From contig CAJUKH010000037.1 in assembly GCA_910587345.1 (NCBI GenBank), positions 1-64,000 of the forward strand: 64,000 bases of DNA. The letters are read 5' to 3'. The notes beneath the pieces were generated by a model, which was given only the letters and a program-made list of their open reading frames with translations, was not told the origin of the DNA and ran no database searches. Both the position numbers and the translations under genes were made by a program. Numbering within the stretch: position 1 is the first letter of the stretch; each line of letters begins with the position of its first letter. The stretch is from an uncultured Oscillospiraceae bacterium (GTDB lineage: Bacteria > Bacillota > Clostridia > Oscillospirales > Oscillospiraceae). This document shows, piece after piece, positions 54,485-63,676 of this stretch.

Positions 54485-55738
54485 ATGAAACGTGCCCTTC
54501 CTCTTTTGCTCACCCTTTCCCTCCTCGCCGGCTGTGCCGCCGGGACGGGAGGGCTCTCCCCCATCCCGCATCCCGAAGGGTCCCTGCCGCCTGTGGGTGT
54601 GGAGGTCTGCGCTTCCGAAGGGCTGGGCGAGGCCTATGACGACTATGCCCTGAAGCTGCTGCGTGCCTGCCGGCAGGAGGGGCAGAATACCCTCCTCTCC
54701 CCCCTGTCCATCTCTCTGGCGCTGGGTATGACGGCCAACGGAGCGGCGGGAGGCACCCGGAGGGAGTTCGAGACTCTGTTCGGCATGAGCGTAGACACCC
54801 TCAACAGCCTCTCCGCCCGGTTTATGGAGGATTATGCCGCATTGGGAGGCTCCACCCGTGCCACCCTTGCCAACAGCCTGTGGGCCGACCCGGACATCAC
54901 CTTGACCGATGACTTTGTCCTCCGCTGTGCTGACCCTTACGGTGCCCAGCTGTACCACGGGGACCTTCAAGACCCGGCCACGGTAAATCAGGTGAACCAG
55001 TGGGTCAGCGATGCCACACAGGGCCTCATCCCCTCGGTGGTGGAAGAGTTTGACCGGGACACAGTGCTGGCTCTGGTCAACGGTATCTATCTGAAAAACG
55101 CCTTCCTTCACCCCTTTGCCGCCCCGACCAGCGAATGGCAAATGGACTTTACCGCCGAAGACGGCACGGTATCCCGTCCCCTTGGGATGCGCAACGGCAC
55201 CCGGAATGAGGCTTACATCGCCGCCGAAGAGGGGCAGGGGGTTCTTCTTCCTTACGACGACGGACGGCTTGGCCTGCTGCTGATGCTGCCTCGGGAGGGG
55301 CTTTCCCTCACCGACTATCTGGCCCGGTGGGACGGGGCCACCATTCCCGCCCTTCTGGCCGCCTGTCAGGACACCAGAGTCAGCCTTACCATGCCCAAGT
55401 TCAAAACCGAATGGTCCGCCTCCCTCTCCACCCCCCTTGCCACCCTTGGCCTTGCCCGGGCCTTTGACGGGCAGGCGGCCGACTTCAGCGCCATGGGCAC
55501 CCTGAAGGACCCCGAAGACAATCTCTGTATCGGGGATGTGATCCACAAGGCCACCTTTGAAGTCAATGAGATGGGCACCGAGGCGGCGGCCGTCACCGCA
55601 GTCATCATGAATAAAGCCACCTCCATGCCTGCCGACCAGCCCATTTCCCTCACTCTGGACCGCCCCTTTGTCTACGCCATCGTGGACCGGCTCACCGGCA
55701 CTCCCCTGTTTTTGGGGACTTTGGAGCGGTGCGGATAA
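54485..55738 (+). CDS. Secreted serpin lipoprotein
   Basis: 417 aa; ATG at 54485 after AAAGGAG. Signal peptide with lipobox LAGC. The serpin fold is plain: LLSPLSISLALGMTANGAAG, and the hinge NEMGTEAAAVTAV. Counting 17 residues from the hinge Glu362 gives P1 Ala378 and P1' Thr379 in the reactive loop NKATSMP, a small P1 typical of elastase-type targets. The shutter NSLWAD and a C-terminal DRPFVYAI complete the fold. It probably inhibits host or microbial serine proteases at the cell surface. Confidence 0.92.
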   Translation: MKRALPLLLTLSLLAGCAAGTGGLSPIPHPEGSLPPVGVEVCASEGLGEAYDDYALKLLRACRQEGQNTLLSPLSISLALGMTANGAAGGTRREFETLFGMSVDTLNSLSARFMEDYAALGGSTRATLANSLWADPDITLTDDFVLRCADPYGAQLYHGDLQDPATVNQVNQWVSDATQGLIPSVVEEFDRDTVLALVNGIYLKNAFLHPFAAPTSEWQMDFTAEDGTVSRPLGMRNGTRNEAYIAAEEGQGVLLPYDDGRLGLLLMLPREGLSLTDYLARWDGATIPALLAACQDTRVSLTMPKFKTEWSASLSTPLATLGLARAFDGQAADFSAMGTLKDPEDNLCIGDVIHKATFEVNEMGTEAAAVTAVIMNKATSMPADQPISLTLDRPFVYAIVDRLTGTPLFLGTLERCG

Positions 55739-55774
55739 AATCCCTCTTTCGTAAGAGAGTCCTCACCCCCACGA

Positions 55775-55808
55775 AAAAGGGCCGGCAGCGAAAGCTACCG
55801 GCCCTTTT
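55775..55808. terminator. Bidirectional terminator serpin/aminopeptidase
   Basis: AAAAGGGCCGG-AGC pairs with GCT-CCGGCCCTTTT around GAAA; A- and T-rich on both sides. Confidence 0.88.
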
Positions 55809-55818
55809 CTTATCTCTT

Positions 55819-57228
55819 TTAGCCGGCCATATAGACCGCCTTCATGCCCTTGTAGGTCATGTAGCAGTCCAGCTTGCCGGTCACCTCAAAGGGAGAGTGC
55901 ATAGCCAGGACGGGGACCCCGGCATCCAGCGTGTCGATGTCCCGCTCGGCCATGTAAGCGGCCACGGTCCCGCCGCCGCCGGCGTCCACCTTGCCCAGCT
56001 CTGCCATCTGCCAGATGACCCCGGCGGCGTCCATGGTGCGGCGGACAAAGCCCACCACCTCGGCGGAGGCGTCGGAAGCGCCGCCCTTTCCGCGCGAGCC
56101 GGTGTACTTGCAAAAGCCCATGCCGTAGTTGATGAAGGAGCTGTTGGCCCGCTCATAGACCTCGGGGAAGTTGGGTTCAAAGGCGGCGGTCACATCGGCG
56201 GAGAGGCAGAAGGAATGCTCGTAGCAGGCCTTCAAAGGCACCCGCTGGGCATCGCAGAGGTCGCTCATAAAGGTGTCGAAGGCGGCCCCCTTCATGCCGG
56301 AAACACCGGTGGAGCCGATCTCCTCCTTATCGGCCAGCATACAAACGGCGGTATGCTTGGGGATCGCAATGTCCATCAAAGCGGCAAAACAGGCATAGGC
56401 GCACACCCGGTCATCCTGCCCGTAGGCGCCGATCAGGGAGCGGTCAAAGCCGATGTCGCAGGCCCGGAAGGCGGGGACCACCTCCAGCTCAGCCGAGATG
56501 AAATCGGCCTCCACAATGCCGTACTTTTCGTTGAGGATATCCAGAATGGCCAGCTTTACCCGGTTGCTCCCTTCATCATCCTTGAAGGGACGGGAGCCCA
56601 CCAGCAGGTTCAGCTGCTCGCCGGTGATGCCGTCGCCCAGACTCTTTTTGGACTGCTCCCCGGCCAGATGGGGCAGCAGGTCGTTGATGGTGAACAAAGG
56701 CTCCCCCGCCCCGGTGCCGATGGCCACCTTCACGGTGCTGCCGTCGGCCTTGACGATAACGCCGTGAAGCTCCAGAGGGATGGACACCCACTGATACTTG
56801 CGGATACCCCCATAGTAGTGGGTCTTGAGGTAGGCCAGCTCGCTGTCTTCATAGAGGGGGCTGGGCTTCAGGTCCAGCCGGGGGGAGTCGATATGGGCGG
56901 CGCCGATGGAGGCGCCTTCAGCCAGAGACTCCTGCCCGATCACGGCCAGCATGACGGCCTTGCCCCGGTTCACGCGGTAGAACCGGTCGCCGGGGTTCAC
57001 TGCCATGCCCCGGACAAAGGGCACAAAGCCCTTGCTCTGGGCCAGGCGGACCACCTCGTCCACCACTTCCCGCTCGGTCTTGCCGGCGTCCAGAAACCGC
57101 TTATACTCCTCGCAATAGGTCCGCATGGCAGCCTCATCCTCGGCGGAGAGGCGGTCATAGCCGTTCTTTGGCTGGTTCAGCAGAGCCTCCCGCCGCTGCT
57201 GAGCCACGGTCTTTTCCTTTTCTTCCAT
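55819..57228 (-). CDS. M18-family aminopeptidase
   Basis: 469 aa; ATG at 57228 after AAAAGGAGG. Zinc-binding motifs GAAHIDSPRLDLKP, DKEEIGSTGVSG and a C-terminal LAMHSPFEV agree with the M18 (aspartyl aminopeptidase) family of Firmicutes. Cytosolic; trims N-terminal residues from peptides. Confidence 0.93.
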   Translation of the reverse strand: MEEKEKTVAQQRREALLNQPKNGYDRLSAEDEAAMRTYCEEYKRFLDAGKTEREVVDEVVRLAQSKGFVPFVRGMAVNPGDRFYRVNRGKAVMLAVIGQESLAEGASIGAAHIDSPRLDLKPSPLYEDSELAYLKTHYYGGIRKYQWVSIPLELHGVIVKADGSTVKVAIGTGAGEPLFTINDLLPHLAGEQSKKSLGDGITGEQLNLLVGSRPFKDDEGSNRVKLAILDILNEKYGIVEADFISAELEVVPAFRACDIGFDRSLIGAYGQDDRVCAYACFAALMDIAIPKHTAVCMLADKEEIGSTGVSGMKGAAFDTFMSDLCDAQRVPLKACYEHSFCLSADVTAAFEPNFPEVYERANSSFINYGMGFCKYTGSRGKGGASDASAEVVGFVRRTMDAAGVIWQMAELGKVDAGGGGTVAAYMAERDIDTLDAGVPVLAMHSPFEVTGKLDCYMTYKGMKAVYMAG

Positions 57229-57306
57229 GGGTATTGCCTCCTTTTCATTTTAGAAACCAGGCAGTGTTTCTCACGGGGATATGATACCACACCGGCCTGA
57301 ATTTTT

Positions 57307-57906
57307 CTACCGTTTCGCCACGATTTCCCGAAAAAGCCCCAACGCCTTTTCCTCAAAGGCCTCCGGGCTGTCCTCTCCCGTGTTTTCCAGCACATAGTCG
57401 CTGTGGGAGCGGAAAAAGTCCTCCCCCTTTTGGGCCAATGCCCGGCGGCGGGCATACGCCTCATCGATGCCGTCCCGGACCATGATGCGGCGGATACGCT
57501 CTTCCATGGGAGCCAGTACCGAGACCACCACGTCACAGCGGTCCGCCAGCCCGCTTTCCACAAGGGCAATGGCGTCGATGGCAGCCGCCGGATACCCCTC
57601 TGTGCGGGCTTTCTCCACCTCCTCCATCACCGCCGTGATGATAAGAGGATGGGTGATTTGATTCAGCTCCTCCAACCGGTCCGGATAAACCGCCCCGGCC
57701 AGCCTTTTGCGGTCGATGGCCCCATCCCCGTCCAAAATGTCCGGGCCAAAGGCCTGAACCAGAGCGGTTTGCATCGCCGGGCTTTCCGCCAGCAGGCGGT
57801 GGTACACCCTGTCCGCGTCCAGAACGACCGCCCCCAGCTGTTCCAACGCATGAAGAGCGGTAGTCTTTCCCGCCCCGGTGGGGCCGGTGATGCCGATGAC
57901 AGTCAT
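57307..57906 (-). CDS. coaE: Dephospho-CoA kinase
   Basis: 199 aa from ATG 57906, overlapping the YbaK stop (ATGA). Walker A GPTGAGKTT at 8-16, a VLDADRVYH segment and lid residues typical of CoaE. It performs the last step of coenzyme A synthesis. Start choice is supported by the coupled overlap. Confidence 0.93.
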   Translation of the reverse strand: MTVIGITGPTGAGKTTALHALEQLGAVVLDADRVYHRLLAESPAMQTALVQAFGPDILDGDGAIDRKRLAGAVYPDRLEELNQITHPLIITAVMEEVEKARTEGYPAAAIDAIALVESGLADRCDVVVSVLAPMEERIRRIMVRDGIDEAYARRRALAQKGEDFFRSHSDYVLENTGEDSPEAFEEKALGLFREIVAKR

Positions 57907-58394
57907 GACGGCACCACCCATCTCACCGGATGGCCACAGGCATTCAGCAATCGGGCCAGGTCTCCGGGGGGCAGAAACACCGTGGCCGTGTTCTCACAGG
58001 GATGGACCCCCACCAGAGGCATTTCCCGAATGTCCGTATCCCACAGGACCTCCACCCGGCTTTCCGTATCATTGAGTGCCCCAAAGGGGGTCACAGAGCC
58101 TCTTTCCAGCCCCAAAAGGGCAGCCAGCCGCTCTTCCCCGGCAAAGCTGAGACGGCTTCCTGCATAAGTGCGCAAGGCCTTCCAATCGGCCCGCCTGTCT
58201 TTGGGAAGGCTGACCAGAAAGAACCTCTCTTCTCCGGCATCCTGAAGGAAGAGATTTTTCAGTACCGCTTCCGGATAGGGCAGGGGCAGCACATCCATCT
58301 CCTCAATGGTATGGACCGCCGGATGTTCGGTCAGGGTATAGCTGATCCCGGCAGTTTCCAGCGCCCGCAGTACTCTGTCCTGTTTTTCACTCAC
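57903..58394 (-). CDS. YbaK/ProX-type aminoacyl-tRNA deacylase
   Basis: 163 aa; GTG at 58394 after GGGAGGGAG. The family shows as HPAVHTIEEM early, AVLKNLFLQD with the conserved Lys, and the ALNDTES loop. These enzymes hydrolyse mischarged Pro-tRNA (Ala or Cys attached). Upstream of coaE with a 4-bp overlap. Confidence 0.9.
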   Translation of the reverse strand: MSEKQDRVLRALETAGISYTLTEHPAVHTIEEMDVLPLPYPEAVLKNLFLQDAGEERFFLVSLPKDRRADWKALRTYAGSRLSFAGEERLAALLGLERGSVTPFGALNDTESRVEVLWDTDIREMPLVGVHPCENTATVFLPPGDLARLLNACGHPVRWVVPS

Positions 58395-58427
58395 GGTTCT
58401 CCCTCCCCGGTCTTTCCGAAGCTGTCT

Positions 58428-59027
58428 TCAGGTGTTGGCCGCTACGGCGGCTTCCACGGCGTCCTCGGTGGCCGCCATGGCCCGAAGGGTCCTGTCCAGC
58501 AGCTGGTCCAGCTCCCAGCCCAGCTGTTCCGCTCCCTGAACAATGACCTCCCGGGAACAGCCGGCGGCAAACTTTTTGTCCTTAAACTTCTTTTTCAGGC
58601 TTTTCAGTTCCATATCCTTGGTGGATTTGGAGGGCCGCATCAAAGCGGCGGCGCCGATAAGCCCGGTAAGCTCATCACAGGCAAACAGCACCTTCTCCAT
58701 CTCATGCTCGGGCTTGCAGTCGGTGCCCGTCATGCCCCAGCCGTGGGCGCAGACGGCGTGGATCAGCTCCGGGGTACAACCGGCGGCGGTGAGCAGCTCC
58801 GGGGCTTTCACACAGTGTTCCTCCGGCCACTTTTCAAAGTCCACGTCGTGGAGAAGCCCGGTCAACGCCCAAAATTCCCTGTCCTCTCCGTGGCCCAGCT
58901 CCTCTGCCATCCAGCCCATCACGGCCTCCACGGTAAGGCCGTGGCGGATATGGAAGGCTTCTGTATTATACTGCTTCAACAGCTCCAGCGCCTTTTCCCG
59001 GGTGATACCGGCAGTCAGTGTACTCAT
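58428..59027 (-). CDS. HD-domain hydrolase
   Basis: 199 aa; ATG at 59027 overlapping the NUDIX stop (ATGA). HD signature: His29, His60-Asp61 (LLHDVDFEK) with later His90/His95 region. A metal-dependent phosphohydrolase of unknown substrate, probably nucleotide-related. Confidence 0.88.
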   Translation of the reverse strand: MSTLTAGITREKALELLKQYNTEAFHIRHGLTVEAVMGWMAEELGHGEDREFWALTGLLHDVDFEKWPEEHCVKAPELLTAAGCTPELIHAVCAHGWGMTGTDCKPEHEMEKVLFACDELTGLIGAAALMRPSKSTKDMELKSLKKKFKDKKFAAGCSREVIVQGAEQLGWELDQLLDRTLRAMAATEDAVEAAVAANT

Positions 59028-59557
59028 TGCGTCCCCTTCCCTTCTGTATGTTTTTTGACCGCCGCAAAGGAGACCCGCAGTGTGGCGGCCATTTTTCCCG
59101 TGTCCAAAAGCTCCTCCACCTGCTCCGCCGTCATCCAGCGGACCTGACAGACCTCGTCGGTGGTGGCTTCGTCCAGAGGGACCTCCCCATCGTAGCGGAA
59201 GAGGTAAGTGTCTTTGAAATCATGGAACTTCATGCCGTTGACCATGGCGCGGCGTTCGGTAAAAACCAGAATGCCCTGTTCGGGCGCAAGCTCCAGCCCC
59301 ACTTCCTCCTTCACCTCACGGACAGCCCCTGTCAGACTGTCCTCCCCCGCCAGCACCGAGCCGCCCACACACTCCCACATCAAGGGAAAGGTGGGGCGGC
59401 TGGCCGAACGCTGGGAGATGAGATACTCCCCTTTGGAATTGACGATCCAGGCATCCGCCACCAGATGGTAGCGGCCCTCGGGGATCTCCTGCCCCCGAAC
59501 CAGAGTATCCCCGCTTTTCTCCCGGTCCTCTGTGTACAGGTCCCAAAGCTCCGTCAT
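59024..59557 (-). CDS. NUDIX hydrolase
   Basis: 177 aa; ATG at 59557 after GAGAAGGGAAG. The Nudix box is complete (GGSVLAGEDS, then AVREVKEEVGLE). It hydrolyses a nucleoside diphosphate linked to another group; the isopentenyl-type N-terminus (LWDLYTEDRE) makes an IPP-isomerase-like member possible. Confidence 0.9.
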   Translation of the reverse strand: MTELWDLYTEDREKSGDTLVRGQEIPEGRYHLVADAWIVNSKGEYLISQRSASRPTFPLMWECVGGSVLAGEDSLTGAVREVKEEVGLELAPEQGILVFTERRAMVNGMKFHDFKDTYLFRYDGEVPLDEATTDEVCQVRWMTAEQVEELLDTGKMAATLRVSFAAVKKHTEGKGTQ

Positions 59558-59588
59558 GATAACTTCCCTTCTCTCCTCTTTGCGGCTT

Positions 59589-60245
59589 TCACAGTCCGAA
59601 GTGGGCCTCCAGCGCCGCCATGGTCCCTTCTATGCTGCTCTCTTCGGTCCGCAGGTAAGTAAAAAAGCCGCTGTTTGCAAAGGCTTCATACCGTGACCGG
59701 CTGTTGGCCAATGCCACACAGGCCCGAAAGTTTTCCATGGTCTCCTCCGGGTGGGGCCCTTCCAGTATCTGGCGGTAGAGAAACTGCTTTTCCGCATCGG
59801 GGCGGTCAAAAAAGCGCTCCACCGAAAGATTTTGAGGACTCAAAAGGACTGCCACATGGTCCCAGAGGGCGATCTTTTTCAACTGCTCCAGGGAAATGTT
59901 GGTATCCACAAAAATCTTTTTCCCGCTCTGGGAAAGCCGCAGCAGCTGGATGACCTCCAACTCCGCCGCTTCCCGGGAGGTGCCGTCCAGCCATGCCACA
60001 TAGTCCTCCGGCTTCCGGGACACAAATTCATGCCACCCCCCCATGGTCTGAAAATAGCCCAGATTGGGCTGGTGGGCCGGGTCGGTGGCCTCCATCAGCA
60101 CGTCGTGATAGTTCTCCCCGCACTCAATGCCGTCGTGCTTTTGGGCCAACAGCCGGACCATAGTGGACTTCCCGGCGTAGGCCGTCCCGATGATAAAATA
60201 ACAATTCTTCAAAAGTTCCCGCAAAATGTTGTCCGCAATTTCCAT
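59589..60245 (-). CDS. P-loop nucleotide-binding protein, kinase-like
   Basis: 218 aa; ATG at 60245 after GGAAGGAGC. Walker A GTAYAGKST at 20-28 and a FVDTNIS strand like Walker B. The rest resembles shikimate/adenylate-kinase-like P-loop folds but no specific family is recognised. Lies between NUDIX and Sua5 genes in the same direction. Confidence 0.65.
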   Translation of the reverse strand: MEIADNILRELLKNCYFIIGTAYAGKSTMVRLLAQKHDGIECGENYHDVLMEATDPAHQPNLGYFQTMGGWHEFVSRKPEDYVAWLDGTSREAAELEVIQLLRLSQSGKKIFVDTNISLEQLKKIALWDHVAVLLSPQNLSVERFFDRPDAEKQFLYRQILEGPHPEETMENFRACVALANSRSRYEAFANSGFFTYLRTEESSIEGTMAALEAHFGL

Positions 60246-60274
60246 ATTGCTCCTTCCCCGGCATAGGCCGGCGG

Positions 60275-61306
60275 TTATAACTCGATAATATGAAACCCCG
60301 CCGCCTTATTCAGCCGGTTTGTCACCGCCAGACCGATGCCCTCGTCGCCGGGGGACTGGGCCCAGATGTCGGTGACCTCCAAATGGTCAAAGGCCCGCAG
60401 GGCTTCAAAGATGCGGCGGGCCTGCTGGGCTTGATCGGCCACGGGGCCGATGGACTCCACTATGTGGCCCCGGAAATAGCCCCGGAACTCGTCAAAACAG
60501 ATGACCCCGCTCTTCTCCCCCATCCGGGCCACGATATACCCCGCCGTCATGTCCGCATCCCCCTTTACCACGGTAACGGGGGCCCTGGGGGCATAATGGC
60601 GGTACTTCATGCCGGGGGCTTTGGGCTGCTCCCCGGGGGCCATCAGACGGCGGACGGCCTCGTCCACCGCCACCTCCCCCAAGGCGTCCTCCAACTCCTC
60701 CAGTGTCACCCCGCCGGGCCGCAGGAGCCGGGGAGGCGTAACGGTGAGGTCAATGATGGTGGACTCCACCCCCACAGAGCAGGGTCCATCGTCCAAAATG
60801 GCGTCGATCTTCCCCTCCATATCCTCCAGCATGGCCGCTGCCGAGGTGGGGCTGGGCCGCCCCGAGGTGTTCCCCGAGGGGGCCGCCACCGGCACTCCGG
60901 CGGCGGCGATGACCGCCCGGGTCACGGCACAGTCGGGGCAGCGCATCCCCACCGTATCCAGCCCGGCAGTGACCGCGGCGGGCACAATGTTCGTCCCGTC
61001 ACCCGCCTTTTTACAGGGCAGTATCATGGTCAGCGGCCCCGGCCAGAACCGGTCCGCCAGCGTATGGGCCGCCGCCGGAATAGCCCCGCAGTACCGCTCC
61101 AGCCAGCTTTCATCCGGTACATGAAGAATAAGAGGATTGTCCTGCGGCCGGCCTTTGGCTTCAAAAATAGCCTTCACCGCATCAGGGTCCAATCCATTGG
61201 CCCCCAGCCCATAAACCGTCTCGGTGGGGATGCCCAGAAGGCCGCCGGAGGCAATGACCCGGGCCGCTTCCTCCACATCATGGGGCGTCAGTCGTTTCGT
61301 ATTCAT
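60275..61306 (-). CDS. tsaC: Threonylcarbamoyl-AMP synthase (Sua5-type)
   Basis: 343 aa; ATG at 61306 with GAAGGA upstream. YrdC domain: PTETVYGLGAN and KGRPQDNPLILH (Lys51, Arg53), then a C-terminal Sua5 domain (about 220-343). It makes the precursor of t6A in tRNAs reading ANN codons. It overlaps the preceding membrane protein gene by 29 bp. Confidence 0.94.
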   Translation of the reverse strand: MNTKRLTPHDVEEAARVIASGGLLGIPTETVYGLGANGLDPDAVKAIFEAKGRPQDNPLILHVPDESWLERYCGAIPAAAHTLADRFWPGPLTMILPCKKAGDGTNIVPAAVTAGLDTVGMRCPDCAVTRAVIAAAGVPVAAPSGNTSGRPSPTSAAAMLEDMEGKIDAILDDGPCSVGVESTIIDLTVTPPRLLRPGGVTLEELEDALGEVAVDEAVRRLMAPGEQPKAPGMKYRHYAPRAPVTVVKGDADMTAGYIVARMGEKSGVICFDEFRGYFRGHIVESIGPVADQAQQARRIFEALRAFDHLEVTDIWAQSPGDEGIGLAVTNRLNKAAGFHIIEL

Positions 61307-61568
61307 CCGTTTTCCTTCTTTGTCTCAGTTGGTATGTGCAAAAGGCCACAAAAAAGAGCAGCACCAGCAGCAAAAACAGCTGAAAAACAGCCAGTACCCC
61401 CACAGTCGAAACATCCTCCGCCACATAGGGATTCTCCGCCCGGCCGAATTGTTCCAGATACCTCAACCCAACGGTCCATCCCCGGACAAGAAGTCCCTCT
61501 GCCGCTCCGGCCACGGCCGTTGCCAGCCAGAGCAGGGCACACCCCGCAGTTTTCAGCCCCTTCTTCAC
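61278..61568 (-). CDS. Small membrane protein of unknown function
   Basis: 96 aa; GTG at 61568, weak ribosome-binding site. Two hydrophobic segments (about 7-28 and 53-78), then a basic tail. Overlaps the start of the Sua5 gene by 29 bp. Unrecognised. Confidence 0.5.
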   Translation of the reverse strand: MKKGLKTAGCALLWLATAVAGAAEGLLVRGWTVGLRYLEQFGRAENPYVAEDVSTVGVLAVFQLFLLLVLLFFVAFCTYQLRQRRKTDEYETTDAP

Positions 61569-61574
61569 GCCGCT

Positions 61575-61844
61575 TCAGTCAAAGATCCGGGTCTTTGTCC
61601 CCTGAAGGTCCATGGTGGTGTACTTGTCAAAGCCCGCCCGCTGGAGATAGGCTTTCACCGCCATGATACCGTACTTGGGGTTGATTTTCTCGTCCTCCAG
61701 CTCCAACTCCACAAAGCCGGCCTCCCCCTCCTGTCCGGAGGCCAGAAGCCAGCCGTCGTCCTCCAGCACCTCATCCAGTTCCCGGCGCATATCCATCAGG
61801 CTCTTGCCCCCGGGCAGTTTGGGGAAATCGATACGAAGTTCCAT
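61575..61844 (-). CDS. Hypothetical small protein
   Basis: 89 aa from ATG 61844 after AGAAGGA; the longer frame upstream would overlap prfA. Acidic, soluble, with FVELELEDEKINPKYG in the middle. Unrecognised. Its product lies downstream of prfA in the same direction. Confidence 0.65.
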   Translation of the reverse strand: MELRIDFPKLPGGKSLMDMRRELDEVLEDDGWLLASGQEGEAGFVELELEDEKINPKYGIMAVKAYLQRAGFDKYTTMDLQGTKTRIFD

Positions 61845-61893
61845 ACAAAATTCCTTCTTTCGGCAATATTTTACAGGTAAAGTCCGGAATATC

Positions 61894-62955
61894 TTATTGT
61901 GTTTCCGCTTCCAGCTTGGCTGCCTGATCGGCGGTGACCAGCGTGTCGATGATCTCGTCAATGGTGCCGTTCATCACCGCATCCAGCTTGTAAAGGGTCA
62001 GATTGACCCGGTGGTCGGTCAGGCGGCCCTGTGGGAAGTTGTAGGTACGGATGCGCTCGTTCCGCATCCCGCTGCCCACCTGACTTTTCCGCTGGGCGGA
62101 GTGCTCTCCCTCCACCCGCTCCCGCTCCTGATCGTAGAGGCGGGAGGCCAGAATACGCATGGCCTTCTCCCGGTTTTGAAACTGGCTTCTCTCCTGCTGG
62201 CACTCCACCACCATGCCCGTGGGCTTATGGATAAGGCGGACCGCCGAGGAGGTCTTGTTGATGTGCTGACCGCCTGCGCCCGAGGAGCGAAAGACCTGCA
62301 TCTCAATGTCGGCGGGGTCCACCTTCACGTCCACCTCCTCCATCTCTGGCAGCACCGCCACGGTGACGGTGGAGGTGTGGATACGGCCCCCCGACTCGGT
62401 CTCGGGCACCCTCTGGACCCGGTGGACCCCGCTTTCAAATTTCAACCGGCTGTATGCTCCGGCCCCCTGAATGGTGAAGCAGATCTCTTTCATGCCTCCC
62501 AGCTCGGTCTCGCTGACCGAATCCACCTCCACGCTCCAGTGCCGCCCCTCGGCGTACATGGAGTACATTCGGTAGAGGTCGGCGGCGAAGAGGGCGGCCT
62601 CCTCCCCTCCAACCCCTGCCCTTATCTCCACGATGACATTCTTGTCGTCGTTTGGGTCCTTGGGCAAAAGTAATATCTTCAGCTGATTTTCCAGCTCCGG
62701 CAAAGCCGCCTTGGCGGCGGCGAACTCCTCCCTGGCCAGCTCCCCCAGGTCGGGGTCGGAGAAAAGAGCCTGACTCTCCTCCAACGTCTTCTGCATTTGT
62801 AGAAATGCCCGGTAAACCTCCATCAAAGGGGCAAGCTCCTTCTGCTCCTGATTGAGTCGGGCCGCCAGCGCAGGGTCGGCATAGGTGGCGTTATCGGCAA
62901 GGCGGGCCTCCACCTCCTGATATCGGGCTTCCACGATTTTCAGTTTGTCCAGCAT
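61894..62955 (-). CDS. prfA: Peptide chain release factor 1
   Basis: 353 aa; ATG at 62955 after AAAGGAGG. Stop-codon reading motif P184-E-T186 (PxT type, UAA/UAG) and the catalytic GGQ at 228-230. Ends translation at UAA and UAG. Confidence 0.96.
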   Translation of the reverse strand: MLDKLKIVEARYQEVEARLADNATYADPALAARLNQEQKELAPLMEVYRAFLQMQKTLEESQALFSDPDLGELAREEFAAAKAALPELENQLKILLLPKDPNDDKNVIVEIRAGVGGEEAALFAADLYRMYSMYAEGRHWSVEVDSVSETELGGMKEICFTIQGAGAYSRLKFESGVHRVQRVPETESGGRIHTSTVTVAVLPEMEEVDVKVDPADIEMQVFRSSGAGGQHINKTSSAVRLIHKPTGMVVECQQERSQFQNREKAMRILASRLYDQERERVEGEHSAQRKSQVGSGMRNERIRTYNFPQGRLTDHRVNLTLYKLDAVMNGTIDEIIDTLVTADQAAKLEAETQ

Positions 62956-63016
62956 GGGCAGGGCCTCCTTTCCTGATTTGCTTCATAGGGCAGGCGGGTT
63001 GGACCAGTCCGCCCCC

Positions 63017-63655
63017 CTATCGGTCAAAGACAAAGGATTTTACCAGTGCCAACGGCTCCCGGAAAAACATATGGACCGTGGTATAAAGGCTGGAGGTGGG
63101 GGCGGCCAGAGTGGACACATTGGCCGTTCCCCCCGCCCGGCTCCACAGCATTTTGATCCTTGTCAGATGAAAACCGCTGGAGACCAGCACCACGCCGTTA
63201 CCGGCATTCAGGTCCTTTTCTTCCATCAGCTCCAGCGTGTAATTGACATTCTGCCATGTATTTCGGGAATTGCCCTCCATCCACAGCCTTTCCCCGTCGG
63301 CGCCGTTGGCCACCAGATAGTCGTACATCCCCCGGGCCTCGGAGACGTGCTCGTCGTCGCCCTTGCCGCCGGACAGCACCACATTCGTTTCCGGGTGATC
63401 CTCCAGATAGTCCAGCACCGTATCCAACCGGTCCTTCAGCATGGCCCCCGGACCGTCCCGGTTCACCTTACATCCAAAAACCACCATCACCCCGGGTTCC
63501 CCCGTTACCCGGGTCCTGGCCCCGGAGTAGATAAGTCCCTCCAGAACACCAAAGCAGAGGATGCCCAGCGCCAGCAAAACCAGCAAAAGATTGCGCAGGG
63601 TGTGCCGCTTGCCGGAATAGCCGCTGCGGCCGTCCCATGTGGATCGATAGCTCAT
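63017..63655 (-). CDS. YdcF-family membrane protein
   Basis: 212 aa; ATG at 63655 after AAGGAGA. One N-terminal membrane helix (about 20-45), then a DUF218 domain: VVFGCKVN, VLSGGKGDDE with conserved Asp/Glu, and SGFHLTRIKMLW. YdcF/ElyC-like proteins are involved in envelope metabolism; exact role unknown. Confidence 0.85.
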   Translation of the reverse strand: MSYRSTWDGRSGYSGKRHTLRNLLLVLLALGILCFGVLEGLIYSGARTRVTGEPGVMVVFGCKVNRDGPGAMLKDRLDTVLDYLEDHPETNVVLSGGKGDDEHVSEARGMYDYLVANGADGERLWMEGNSRNTWQNVNYTLELMEEKDLNAGNGVVLVSSGFHLTRIKMLWSRAGGTANVSTLAAPTSSLYTTVHMFFREPLALVKSFVFDR

Positions 63656-63676
63656 AGTTTTCTCCTTCTCCCGGGC

